Source: Fluctibacter corallii | GTDB taxonomy: Bacteria > Pseudomonadota > Gammaproteobacteria > Enterobacterales > Alteromonadaceae | Direction: 5' to 3' | DNA length: 64,000 nt | NCBI RefSeq assembly: GCF_025751585.1 | Contig: NZ_JAOWKX010000003.1 | Span: 262,323 to 326,322, forward strand | Shown: positions 1 to 8,586 of the stretch, one piece after another | Numbering within the stretch: position 1 is the first letter of the stretch | Layout: each line of letters starts with the position of its first letter | The notes under the pieces: generated by a model | Told to the model about the DNA's origin: nothing | The model's input: only the letters and a program-made list of their open reading frames with translations | Database searches by the model: none | Made by a program: the position numbers and the translations under genes

Positions 1-1
1 G

Positions 2-58
2 TCGTTATCTGATATTGCACAATCACTAAAACAGGAAGTCGCACGCTTTAGTGCCTAG
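2..58 (+). CDS. Methyl-accepting chemotaxis protein, C-terminal fragment (cut by window edge)
   Basis: Only the last 18 codons and the TAG stop are inside the window. The readable tail ends in AQSLKQEVARFSA, which resembles the very C-terminal helix of methyl-accepting chemotaxis receptors, where a conserved Q-E-V-x-R-F segment closes the signalling domain. The other two forward frames stop within the first 30 bases. The call rests on this short tail only, so the sensory domain and ligand cannot be known. The gene converges on the AraC-type regulator, whose stop codon is 20 bp away. Confidence 0.5.
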   Translation, partial: SLSDIAQSLKQEVARFSA

Positions 59-77
59 CTTTTTAGCGAGCGCTTAC

Positions 78-1019
78 TTACTGTGCGCGCTCGTGAATTT
101 CTGTGTGATATTTTTCGACATTGCGAAATTCAGAAGGGGTAATTCCGATTTTCTTTTTGAACAAACGCGCAAAATATTGTGGGTATTCGAAGCCCAATTG
201 ATATGCGATGTTGGCGACCGAATCATTAGAACCCAGCAGCATGTTTTTGGCTTTGTCTAGCAGTTGCAAGTGAATCCATTCCTTTGCCGTTTTACCGGTT
301 TCTATTTTTAATGCATCCGACAAATAACGGGGCGTAACGTGCAATTGTAGGGCAATATCCTCAACAGTGGGAAGTCGGGCAATGTGATTGCTTTGCAAAT
401 CAAGTAGCGTGTCGAAGGCTTGAATAAAACGGTCAAAGAGTGCTGAGCGAAAATCTTGGCGAGTCATAAACTGCCTGCGGTAGTAGCGCTCTGAGTAGCG
501 CAATAAGGTGTCAAGTTGAGACAAAATAATATCGCGGGTGAAGTGATCGTGATTGCCTTGAGATTCAGTCTCGATGGCATCAAAAATAGAAATAAGTTGA
601 GCTTCTTCTGCCTCTGATAAATGCAGTGCCTCATTCACAGCATAGTTAAAGAAGTGATAACGCTCGATTTTTTCATAAAGCGGATGATCGAGAAGATACG
701 CTTTATGAAACATAATCATGCGAGAATCTGCTTTCACATTCACGCCATGAATACGTACTTCCTGACCTGGCGCGAGAAAAATCATCGCACCATTTTGGTA
801 ATCGTAACGGGTGCGACCATAAGCAATTTCACCAGAAATAATGTGCTTTAATGAGATGATGTAAAAGTCACAGGAAAACGTTTGCCCTTCTAAAGGTACG
901 GCTGTATCTGTGTCTTGTGAATGACAATTACGAACCACACCAAACAAGGGATTATTTGGAGCAGGCTTACCCCGATCTGTGGCGTACTCTCGAATAGAAT
1001 GGAACGTCTTCTTACTCAT
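78..1019 (-). CDS. AraC-family transcriptional regulator
   Basis: About 313 residues from the ATG at 1019 (MSKKTFHSIREYA). Longer in-frame starts up to 1118 add a cysteine-rich stretch unlike the family and were not chosen. The N-terminal 150 residues contain a cupin-like sensing pattern (an APGQEVRIHG turn). The last 100 residues are a double helix-turn-helix domain: PTVEDIALQLHVTPRYLSDALK, then VANIAYQLGFEYPQYFARLFKKKIGITPSEFR, the signature of AraC/XylS DNA-binding domains. It is the last gene of the minus-strand sugar cluster, 142 bp beyond the LacI gene, so probably has its own promoter. The effector is unknown. A role in the glucan locus is inferred from position only. Confidence 0.85.
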   Translation of the reverse strand: MSKKTFHSIREYATDRGKPAPNNPLFGVVRNCHSQDTDTAVPLEGQTFSCDFYIISLKHIISGEIAYGRTRYDYQNGAMIFLAPGQEVRIHGVNVKADSRMIMFHKAYLLDHPLYEKIERYHFFNYAVNEALHLSEAEEAQLISIFDAIETESQGNHDHFTRDIILSQLDTLLRYSERYYRRQFMTRQDFRSALFDRFIQAFDTLLDLQSNHIARLPTVEDIALQLHVTPRYLSDALKIETGKTAKEWIHLQLLDKAKNMLLGSNDSVANIAYQLGFEYPQYFARLFKKKIGITPSEFRNVEKYHTEIHERAQ

Positions 1020-1160
1020 GTGACTCAGTGCTGAAAGTGATGGCGTTGATGCGATTATAGAGCAAAGAAGAGCCTTAATCTGTACACACATTGCCTGAAT
1101 ATGTATACAAATCTGCACCTGTTATTATTGATGCAGCTAGTAAGGCTTTGGCTCAACGGC

Positions 1161-2159
1161 TTACACTGAAGATAAAGAATCCCGTGATACGAGCTTGGGC
1201 TCAAACATATGGGGCGTGGTGCACTCCCCTTGTTTGTAGACATCTTGCAGTACCAGTTGCGCAGCCATTTTGCCCATTTGTGCGATAGGGTATTCGATTG
1301 TCGTTAGTTTAGGGTGGGTATAGGATGAGAACAAAACATCATCAAATCCAACCACAGAAATATCGTTAGGGATATCCAATTGATGTTCACGGATAGCCGA
1401 CATGGCACCATTGGCCATTTCGTCATTGCCGCAAACGACCGCCGATACAGGTAAATCTTTATCAAAGAAATGCTGCATACCCGCATATCCACCCGTTTGC
1501 ATATAATCACCGAAATATTCACGTTCAACGTCGGGGGCGATACCAAACTCTCGCAATGCGCGATAGTGACCCGCTAGGCGCTCACGCGCGTCGGCCTTAA
1601 CTTTTGGACCTGCGATATAAAGAATATCTCTGTGCCCGTGCTCAAGCACCGTTTTAGTGGCGATATAGCCGCCCAATTCGTTATTCAAGCAAATGCAACG
1701 ATCAGCGATTTGAGGAATATATCGATTTATAACGTAAATTGGGGTTTTTCCCTGAGCGAGATTGATCAGGTATTCATCAGACACCGCTTCAACATGCAGA
1801 ATTAACGCGTCGCAATTTCGGCTGATAAGAAACTCAATGTCCTCTTTTTCTTTTTCAAGATCGCAATGGCTTGCGGTAACAACGATATGTTTATTGGCCG
1901 CACGAAACTCCTTTTCAATACCGCCCATCATGGTGCCATAAAATGGACCATGGAATTCGCCCACTAAAATGCCAATACAATCTGAACGGCTGGAAGCGAG
2001 AGATTTCGCGATAGCATTGGGCTTATAATCCAGCTGCTTCATAGCTTGATTGACTTTAGTACGGGTTTTCTCACTTACACTGGCACTGTTATTCAGCACC
2101 CTTGATACTGTTGCAAGAGAAACACCCGCCAGTTTTGACACTTCGTAAATGGTTGCCAT
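1161..2159 (-). CDS. LacI-family transcriptional regulator, probable glucan-locus repressor
   Basis: 332 residues, the usual length for the family. The N-terminus (ATIYEVSKLAGVSLATVSRVLN, then a YKPNAIAKSLAS hinge helix) is a classic LacI/GalR DNA-binding domain. The rest is a periplasmic-binding-protein-like effector domain (IGILVGEFHGPFYGTMMGGIE; VVGFDDVLFSSYTHPKLTTIEYP). It follows the GH1 and sugar-symporter genes after a 130 bp gap. LacI-type palindromes with an AAGCGCTT core sit at the GH1 promoter (4995), the TonB-receptor promoter (5209), before the sodium symporter (13530) and before the GH16 unit (55209, 55273). This is the only LacI-family gene in the window and the natural candidate to bind them. 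The effector is probably a gluco-oligosaccharide, which is inferred. Confidence 0.9.
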   Translation of the reverse strand: MATIYEVSKLAGVSLATVSRVLNNSASVSEKTRTKVNQAMKQLDYKPNAIAKSLASSRSDCIGILVGEFHGPFYGTMMGGIEKEFRAANKHIVVTASHCDLEKEKEDIEFLISRNCDALILHVEAVSDEYLINLAQGKTPIYVINRYIPQIADRCICLNNELGGYIATKTVLEHGHRDILYIAGPKVKADARERLAGHYRALREFGIAPDVEREYFGDYMQTGGYAGMQHFFDKDLPVSAVVCGNDEMANGAMSAIREHQLDIPNDISVVGFDDVLFSSYTHPKLTTIEYPIAQMGKMAAQLVLQDVYKQGECTTPHMFEPKLVSRDSLSSV

Positions 2160-2289
2160 AAATCGTTCGTTAGGTTTTTTTGCCTGTTATATCATAAACC
2201 TGCAACACAATTGCAGAGATTGCACGATCAAATATGACTTAATGTCGATAAAGACAAACTACATTTCATACCAAAGCCATAATTGTAGG

Positions 2290-3615
2290 TTAAGACTGAA
2301 GCAGTTTCTTTTGAATATTTGCTATGTGTGTATCGTCTAGCGCATACCGGCGCATGACCCATGCCACACCAAAGAAGACGACCGCCGGAATGATGCTAAA
2401 GCTCAATGCGATTCCCGTGACAGTAGAGGGTGCTAGCGCTACATTGGCCTCATAGCCAAAGCCTGCAAGTAGCCACCCTGCCATTGCGCCGCCTACTGCG
2501 AGTCCAAGCTTGATAAAAAATACAATGCTGGAGTAGGTCATTCCGGTAATACGCACGCCACTTTGCCATTGGCCATAGTCAACAATGTCAGCCATCTTTG
2601 CCCATAATAGTGGGGTACCCATTTGTAGCACCACGCACCACAGAAAATACATTGCGCAGGCGAGTTGCCATTGTGACGCAGGAACAAAAAACGTGGCTAC
2701 ACACACGATGCCCGCACCTATTTGAGCAAATATGTAGGCTTTGACTTTACAGACCCGCTTGGCAACGGGCTGGGCGAGGGCACACCCAATGATATTGCCG
2801 ATCATGCCGATGGTTATAAAAGATGTGATCAGATCAGGTTGACCCAATACATCTTTTACATAATAAATGGCTAAGGTCGAACGCAAGGCAATACCGACTA
2901 AAACCAGAAAAGCAGCGGCGCAAATGATTCGCCACTGATCGTTTTGCCATAGCACGCCTAAATCATGACGAAATGTGGTCGATTGATTAGCAGGAGGTGC
3001 AATGCGTTCTTTCGTGCCTGCGAAGCATAGCCAAAATAATATCACTCCCAATGCGCTCAATGCAGCGATAGTAAGTTGGTAGCCCTTGGCTTTGTCGCCA
3101 TTTCCAAAAAACTCTGTAAGCGGCAAAGTAAGAGTCGCCACCAACAAGCCGCCTAGCATACCGAAAACAAATCGGTAACTTTGTACAGATACCCGCTCTT
3201 TTATATCTGCGGTTAACACGCCGCCCAAGGCTGAGTAAGGAATATTAATGGCGGTATAGGCAATCATTAGCAATGTGTAAGTTGCAAATGCATAGATGAC
3301 TTTACCTTGTGCGCTCAGATCGGGTGTGCTAAATGCTAAGGTGCTAATGATGGCGAACGGAATCGCTAACCATAAAAGGTAGGGACGAAATTTTCCAAAG
3401 CGGGTTTGTGTTCGGTCGTTAATGGCGCCCATGAGTGGGTCGGTTATCGCATCCACAATACGCACCACAATAAAAAGAGTGCCCACAACGGCTGGAGAAA
3501 TACCAAACACATCGGTATAAAAATACGCGAGAAATAGTAATACTGATTGGAATACTATATTACTTGCCGTGTCACCCAATCCATACGCGACTTTTTCTTT
3601 TATTGATAACGACAT
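2290..3615 (-). CDS. GPH-family sugar:cation symporter (MFS superfamily)
   Basis: 441 residues with about twelve hydrophobic segments. The N-terminus (KVAYGLGDTASNIVFQSVLLFLAYFYTDVFGI) and the motif VDAITDPLMGAINDRTQTRFGKFRPYLLW are diagnostic of the glycoside-pentoside-hexuronide family (MelB, XylP). The family couples uptake of glycosides to H+ or Na+ at the inner membrane. The gene starts 18 bp after the GH1 stop, with a GGAGCG Shine-Dalgarno in between, so the two are almost certainly one operon. The symporter would bring a beta-glucoside or short oligosaccharide into the cytoplasm for the GH1 enzyme. The exact substrate cannot be read from the sequence. Confidence 0.9.
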   Translation of the reverse strand: MSLSIKEKVAYGLGDTASNIVFQSVLLFLAYFYTDVFGISPAVVGTLFIVVRIVDAITDPLMGAINDRTQTRFGKFRPYLLWLAIPFAIISTLAFSTPDLSAQGKVIYAFATYTLLMIAYTAINIPYSALGGVLTADIKERVSVQSYRFVFGMLGGLLVATLTLPLTEFFGNGDKAKGYQLTIAALSALGVILFWLCFAGTKERIAPPANQSTTFRHDLGVLWQNDQWRIICAAAFLVLVGIALRSTLAIYYVKDVLGQPDLITSFITIGMIGNIIGCALAQPVAKRVCKVKAYIFAQIGAGIVCVATFFVPASQWQLACAMYFLWCVVLQMGTPLLWAKMADIVDYGQWQSGVRITGMTYSSIVFFIKLGLAVGGAMAGWLLAGFGYEANVALAPSTVTGIALSFSIIPAVVFFGVAWVMRRYALDDTHIANIQKKLLQS

Positions 3616-3633
3616 GAAATACCCGCGCTCCTT

Positions 3634-4974
3634 TTATGTTCGACCCGTAATAAGGGCTTTGTAGAGTTTGGCACTTAGCTTTGGTATACGCGCTAATGTA
3701 GCGTAGTTGACGTATACAATACCAAAGCGTTTAAGGTAACCCTCTGCCCATTCAAAATTGTCCATTAAACTCCAGGCGAAATATCCGCGTATATCAACGC
3801 CCGCTTCGATAGCGTCGTTGACGGCATTAAGGTGGGATTGGTAATAGGCGATACGTTGCGTATCAATGATTTCACCCTGTTCCAATACGTCTACCGTGGC
3901 AGCGCCATTTTCTGTGATGTACACAGGAGGTAAATCGTATCGCTTATGTAAATCAATTAATAGATCGGTGAAAGCATCGGGATACACTTCCCATCCCATA
4001 TCTGTTTTTTCCACCTCATCGCCAGGCGCGATTTCTTGAAAGCCTAAATCTGCTGCTGCACGATAGGTTGCTCGTGTATAAAAGTTCACCCCCAAAAAGT
4101 CGATGGGTTGCCCAATGATTGCCATATCCCCTTCTTCGATGTGAGGGCGCTCATGGTCATTCAATTGATTGATAATATCAGGGTAAGTTTGGTCAAATAT
4201 GGGCTGGGTGTACCACTGGTTATGGTATTGATCCGCTAAATCTGCTGCGCGCCTATCTTCTTCCGAATTGCTGGCAGGGTATGCTGGCGTGTAGTTAAGC
4301 ACAATGCCGTTGAGTGTATTTGGGCTGTATTTTTTTAAAACGGTCATGCCTAAACCGTGCGCTAACAATATATGGTGAGCGGCTTGTCTTCCATACTTGC
4401 GCTGACACAAACCCGGCGCATGGATACCAATTTCGTACCCTAAATAGGCCGAGCAAAAAGGTTCATTAAATGTGGCATAAGAATGCACTCTTTCACCGAA
4501 ATGCACACATACTTTTTCCACATAATCGGCAAATAAGTACGCGGTTTTTCGATTGAGCCATCCGCCATTGTCCTCAATATGCTGGGGCAGATCCCAATGG
4601 TAGAGAGTGACAAAAGGTTTTATGCCTTGTGCATTTAATTCATCCAGAAGTGCAATGTAAAACGCCATTCCCTCTTCGTTCACATTGCCGTCTTTGTGTA
4701 AAACACGTGCCCATGAAATGGACAATCTGTAAGCATCTACGCCCAAATCTGCTATTAATTTAACATCGTCTTTAAATCGGGAAACATGATCACATGCAGT
4801 TTTACCGTGAGAGGCATCTTTAATCTTGCCTTTGGTGGCACAAAAGGTATCCCAAATGCAAGGAAGACGCTTATCAGCAGCGCCTTCAATTTGGAAGGAA
4901 GATGTCGCTACGCCGTAAGTAAATGCCGGCTGTAGCATTTTTGACTGCTTTGGAAGGGTAAATTGGTGTGTCAT
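3634..4974 (-). CDS. GH1 beta-glucosidase, cytoplasmic
   Basis: 446 residues, standard for bacterial family 1 glycoside hydrolases, with no signal peptide. Both catalytic glutamates are present: the acid/base in TFNEP (about E171) and the nucleophile in ITENG (about E355). The N-terminal FTYGVATSSFQIEGA and the C-terminal SLMDNFEWAEGYLKRFGIVYVNY are also typical, the latter lining the sugar-binding site. It hydrolyses terminal beta-glucosides, releasing glucose. It leads an operon with the GPH symporter and is transcribed from a promoter at 5011-5038 with a LacI-type operator just after the -10, so repression by the nearby LacI is likely. Substrate preference (laminaribiose, cellobiose) is not determinable by eye. 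Confidence 0.95.
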   Translation of the reverse strand: MTHQFTLPKQSKMLQPAFTYGVATSSFQIEGAADKRLPCIWDTFCATKGKIKDASHGKTACDHVSRFKDDVKLIADLGVDAYRLSISWARVLHKDGNVNEEGMAFYIALLDELNAQGIKPFVTLYHWDLPQHIEDNGGWLNRKTAYLFADYVEKVCVHFGERVHSYATFNEPFCSAYLGYEIGIHAPGLCQRKYGRQAAHHILLAHGLGMTVLKKYSPNTLNGIVLNYTPAYPASNSEEDRRAADLADQYHNQWYTQPIFDQTYPDIINQLNDHERPHIEEGDMAIIGQPIDFLGVNFYTRATYRAAADLGFQEIAPGDEVEKTDMGWEVYPDAFTDLLIDLHKRYDLPPVYITENGAATVDVLEQGEIIDTQRIAYYQSHLNAVNDAIEAGVDIRGYFAWSLMDNFEWAEGYLKRFGIVYVNYATLARIPKLSAKLYKALITGRT

Positions 4975-4994
4975 GTGAACACGTCCTGTTTTAT

Positions 4995-5008
4995 TGAAAG
5001 CGCTTACA
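4995..5008. promoter_or_regulatory. LacI-type operator in front of the GH1-symporter operon
   Basis: The site TGAAAGCGCTTACA is a near-perfect 14 bp inverted repeat with the central CG step typical of LacI/GalR operators. It lies 21 bp before the GH1 start codon and directly downstream of the -10 element, where a bound repressor would block transcription. Confidence 0.75.
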
Positions 5009-5010
5009 GT

Positions 5011-5038
5011 AGATTAATTTTTTAAACCTAAAAGTCAA
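5011..5038 (-). promoter_or_regulatory. Putative sigma-70 promoter for the GH1-symporter operon
   Basis: Read on the minus strand: TTGACT (5038-5033), a 16 bp spacer, then TAATCT (5016-5011), with the operator starting 2 bp further downstream. The -35 is strong and the -10 is imperfect. The arrangement mirrors the receptor promoter on the other strand. The remaining bases between the divergent genes (5039-5177) are AT-rich, and no gene was seen in them. Confidence 0.5.
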
Positions 5039-5177
5039 ACGAAACTGATTATTTTTACAAAATTTCGATAATAGTAAATAAAGGCTATTTTCCTACTTTC
5101 TCCAATTTTTAAAGGTGTTCAGGCTTGTTTTAAATCATGTTAACCCCTTTTTTGTAAATTGAATGTAAATAATTAGG

Positions 5178-5206
5178 TTGACGAATTTTTAACAATGCAC
5201 TAACTT
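5178..5206 (+). promoter_or_regulatory. Putative sigma-70 promoter for the TonB-receptor operon
   Basis: TTGACG at 5178-5183, a 17 bp spacer, and a weak -10 (TAACTT, or CTTAAT slightly later), followed within a few bases by the perfect LacI-type palindrome. The transcript would carry a leader of roughly 160 nt before the receptor start codon. Confidence 0.5.
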
Positions 5207-5208
5207 AA

Positions 5209-5222
5209 TGAAAGCGCTTTCA
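5209..5222. promoter_or_regulatory. Perfect LacI-type operator at the TonB-receptor promoter
   Basis: TGAAAGCGCTTTCA is a perfect 14 bp palindrome overlapping the expected transcription start of the receptor operon. The identical 14-mer occurs again at 13530-13543 in front of the sodium symporter. Confidence 0.8.
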
Positions 5223-5377
5223 GATTGGTGCGAGTTCAGTGCGGGTGTACTGGTTTGTCTGCGCAAGATTGAAGCGGTCTTGGCAGCCAATGACGGCACC
5301 AATCACACAATGGCGAATAAGACAAAAAAATAAACACATCAGGACTAAAAGGACACAACCTGAGGGAGGCTATCAGG

Positions 5378-8300
5378 GTGAAACAAAAACGATTTAACAG
5401 AACACCGTTAGCGACGAGCTTGTCGTTAATCTTGGGAGCCGCGACAGCACTCCCTCTTGCAGCGCAGGAATCTGGTGAACAGCCACAAAGTAATGATGTT
5501 GAAGTCATTCAAGTAAAAGGCATCAGAGGCAGTTTAATACGTGCTATGGACGTTAAGCGTGATAGCACTGGCGTTGTCGATGCCATCTCTGCCGAAGACA
5601 TGGGCAAGTTTCCCGATACCAATTTAGCAGAATCACTACAACGTATTTCTGGTGTATCGATAGACCGTCAAAATGGTGAAGGCAGCCGCGTAACCGTTCG
5701 TGGTTTTGGTCCTGATTACAATTTAGTGACCTTAAATGGTCGACAAATGCCCACCGCGAACATCGAAGCCACCAGTGCTTCAGACTCGCGTTCCTTTGAT
5801 TTTGGCAACTTGGCGTCAGAGGGTGTATCGGCTGTTGAGGTGTTTAAAACTTCGCGCGCGTCCATTCCTACAGGCGGTATTGGCTCAGTGATTAATTTAA
5901 TTACGACTAAGCCGTTAGCCTCACCCGGACTCAAAGCAACCTTTGGTGTGAAGGGCGTGCACGATACCTCTAGTGACGAGGGTGACACTATCACACCCGA
6001 ATTGTCTGGTTTATACAGCAACACCTTTGCTGACGATACGATTGGTATTGCGATTTCGGGGAGTTATCAAAATCGCCAAAGTGGCGCAGCGCGCGCAGGC
6101 GTTGATAACGGGTGGCGCGATCAGGTTGGAGGCGAGGGAAACTGGGGGGCTTTGCCAGATGCACCCGCAGGTTTGCCCGACCCGCATGTAAATCGTCCAG
6201 CTGACGGCGTCGTTTACGCTGTGCCTCAGAATCTGGTTTATGGATTTAGTGAAACAGACCGAACTCGTACAAACGGCCAACTGACGTTGCAATATCAGCC
6301 AAGCGAGCGGCTCACTGCGACGTTGGATTACACCTACTCCAAAAATGACGTTGAAACGAACCAGAACATTCATTCGGTTTGGATGAACTTTGGCCACATT
6401 GCCAGTGAATGGACAGACGCCAATGCTGATGGCGTGGCTGCGCCTTTGTATATTGAAGAAAATAATACCAATGTCGCGGGCGAATTCCCACCATATGGGC
6501 ATCAGCCAGGCGATCTGACGCATGCAGATTTGGTGAGTCAGGTAGAGCAAAGCGGACAAGTTAACGAAAATAAATCGATTGGTATTAACCTTGAATTTGA
6601 TGTGAATGATAATCTGCGATTGGAGCTGGATTATCATGACTCAAGTGCAGAAGCGAAGCCTAATTCAAAATACGGTAACAGTAACACCATTCAAATGGCC
6701 ACGAACATTCGAGGCCGAACCGCAATAGATTTTCGCTCAGACTTTCCTGTTGTGACGGTGACTTTTCCTGGGCAACTCAATGCAGGTGACTTTGCCACGG
6801 CTGAGTACCCTAACCCGAATAACAGCTTGTCGGATGTGAATGGGCTAGTGCCAGACACCGTAAGAACAACAGGTACCAGCCTGCGTAACAGCTACATGCG
6901 CTCAGATGTAGAGCAATTACAAGTAAAAGGCCGGTATAGCTTTGATAGCGGTGTTTTATCGAGCATTGACTTTGGTGTAGCGAGAACAGAAGTGGATAAC
7001 CGAAATGCGTTTGCCGTGGCTGAACGAGCCACTTGGGGTGGTGTGGGCGATTTTGATGATATTCCGAATGATGTTCTGCTCGACAGCTTTAGCACCATGT
7101 TGGATCGCTTCGACAATATGCCGGGCGATAAAGCCAATATGATTAACGGCTTTTGGGATGTTGATTTTGAGACCTTTGCTGAGATCGTTGCGACGAACTA
7201 TGGCGTTCCGCTCAATGCCGATGGCTCGCCCGCGGATGCCGCATGGCCTTGCGGTTTAGAACTGTGTGCGCCATCTGAATACACAACCGATCGCCGCACC
7301 CTAGAAGAACAAACCAGCGCATTTGTACAGGCTAATTTTGAATTTGATGTAGCAGACATGCCTGTTACGTTGCGAACAGGGTTGCGTTATGAGGAAACAG
7401 ATGTAACGTCTAATACTTTGCTACCCGATGTGACATCAATCGCGTGGATTTCTGATAATGAATTCCGAATCACCCGTGGCGCACCGCTTTTCTATGAAGG
7501 CGATGGAAGCTACGATCACGTGTTACCCAGTATCGATTTTGATATTGAAATAACCGACGACATTATCTTCCGTGCCTCATATAGTGAGTCAATTACGCGG
7601 CCTGCCTATGGTTACTTAACGGCGGGTGGACGATTAGATGAAGTGCGTATTGATGAGGCAAGGGGTTCACGAGGCAATCCGGGGTTACTACCGATAGAGT
7701 CTGAGAATTTCGACCTGTCGCTAGAATGGTATTACGACGAGGGTAGCTATGCGTCCATTGGCTATTTCCGTAAAGATGTGAAGAATTTTATCTCGTCAGA
7801 ATCCATTATTGATTCACCATTTTCTGTGACCAATCCAACCACAGGGCCACGTTTTGATGCTGCGGTCGCAGCGATTGGAGGCGACATTACCAACAGTCCT
7901 GCAATTCGAGAAGAGATTGTGTCTCAAAATCCTAATGATCCCAATGTGATCCCACCAAACCCAGATACGGGTGAAGGTGCGCAAATTATTGGTGGACCCG
8001 ATGATAACCCAGTTGTGGTGAATTTCTCACAGCCAGTCAATTCAGATGAAAAGCAGGCTGATGGTATCGAGTTTGCGATTCAGCATTTGTTCTGGGATTC
8101 AGGTTTTGGTCTTTATGCCAACGTAACACTGATAGACAGCGATCTTGAATATGACAATGGCGATACGACCAATAGTAATCAAACACCGCTAATTGGCTTA
8201 AGCGACTCTGCTAACGTAGTGGTGTTCTACGACAAAGAAGAATGGCAGGTTAGGCTGGCGTATAACTGGCGTGATAGCTTCTTCGAAAGTGAATTGGATG

Positions 8301-8509
8301 CGATAGGTTTTAGTCCTGTTTATGTTGAAGAATACGGCCAATTAGATATAAATGTGAGTTATCAAGTGTCTGAAAACTTAAGTGTGAGTGTTGAGGGAAT
8401 CAATCTCACAGACGAGATTTCGCGAAAATACGGACGTCATGAACGTATGACCCGAAATATTGAACAGACGGGACCGCGATATCAAATCGGTGTGCGATAT
8501 ACCTTCTAG
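5378..8509 (+). CDS. TonB-dependent outer-membrane receptor, glycan-type
   Basis: 1,043 residues from a GTG start preceded by a GAGGGAGG ribosome site. There is a signal peptide (cleavage likely after ALPLAAQ), then a probable TonB-box-like stretch (DVEVIQV) and a plug domain (SAEDMGKFPDTNLAESLQRISGVSIDR, then RVTVRGFGPDYNLVTLNGRQMP). A large beta-barrel follows, ending in the aromatic outer-membrane signature YQIGVRYTF. Plug sequences of this kind mark the large receptor family of Xanthomonas, Caulobacter and Alteromonadales that imports plant or algal oligosaccharides. It is first in the plus-strand operon, under a LacI-type operator and before a hairpin at 8519. Its likely cargo is a beta-glucan oligosaccharide, inferred from the neighbouring GH1, GH3 and GH16 genes. 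Confidence 0.95.
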   Translation: MKQKRFNRTPLATSLSLILGAATALPLAAQESGEQPQSNDVEVIQVKGIRGSLIRAMDVKRDSTGVVDAISAEDMGKFPDTNLAESLQRISGVSIDRQNGEGSRVTVRGFGPDYNLVTLNGRQMPTANIEATSASDSRSFDFGNLASEGVSAVEVFKTSRASIPTGGIGSVINLITTKPLASPGLKATFGVKGVHDTSSDEGDTITPELSGLYSNTFADDTIGIAISGSYQNRQSGAARAGVDNGWRDQVGGEGNWGALPDAPAGLPDPHVNRPADGVVYAVPQNLVYGFSETDRTRTNGQLTLQYQPSERLTATLDYTYSKNDVETNQNIHSVWMNFGHIASEWTDANADGVAAPLYIEENNTNVAGEFPPYGHQPGDLTHADLVSQVEQSGQVNENKSIGINLEFDVNDNLRLELDYHDSSAEAKPNSKYGNSNTIQMATNIRGRTAIDFRSDFPVVTVTFPGQLNAGDFATAEYPNPNNSLSDVNGLVPDTVRTTGTSLRNSYMRSDVEQLQVKGRYSFDSGVLSSIDFGVARTEVDNRNAFAVAERATWGGVGDFDDIPNDVLLDSFSTMLDRFDNMPGDKANMINGFWDVDFETFAEIVATNYGVPLNADGSPADAAWPCGLELCAPSEYTTDRRTLEEQTSAFVQANFEFDVADMPVTLRTGLRYEETDVTSNTLLPDVTSIAWISDNEFRITRGAPLFYEGDGSYDHVLPSIDFDIEITDDIIFRASYSESITRPAYGYLTAGGRLDEVRIDEARGSRGNPGLLPIESENFDLSLEWYYDEGSYASIGYFRKDVKNFISSESIIDSPFSVTNPTTGPRFDAAVAAIGGDITNSPAIREEIVSQNPNDPNVIPPNPDTGEGAQIIGGPDDNPVVVNFSQPVNSDEKQADGIEFAIQHLFWDSGFGLYANVTLIDSDLEYDNGDTTNSNQTPLIGLSDSANVVVFYDKEEWQVRLAYNWRDSFFESELDAIGFSPVYVEEYGQLDINVSYQVSENLSVSVEGINLTDEISRKYGRHERMTRNIEQTGPRYQIGVRYTF

Positions 8510-8518
8510 CTAAGCAAT

Positions 8519-8548
8519 ACACAGGCTGTGCTTCCTGGCAGCCTGTGT
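8519..8548 (+). terminator. Hairpin after the TonB receptor, partial terminator or mRNA stabiliser
   Basis: A perfect 10 bp stem (ACACAGGCTG with CAGCCTGTGT) around a 10-base loop, followed by the T-rich but interrupted TATTGTTTC. It sits between the receptor stop and the first halogenase-like gene. Because the tail is weak and the next start is 39 bp away, it probably lowers rather than stops downstream expression. Confidence 0.6.
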
Positions 8549-8586
8549 TATTGTTTCTGCAATAACGATGAACAGTTGTTAACTTT

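Noticed and set aside
6011..6637. Minus-strand frame of 208 codons inside the TonB receptor
   Set aside because: It overlaps strongly conserved receptor sequence, has no ribosome site and resembles no family.
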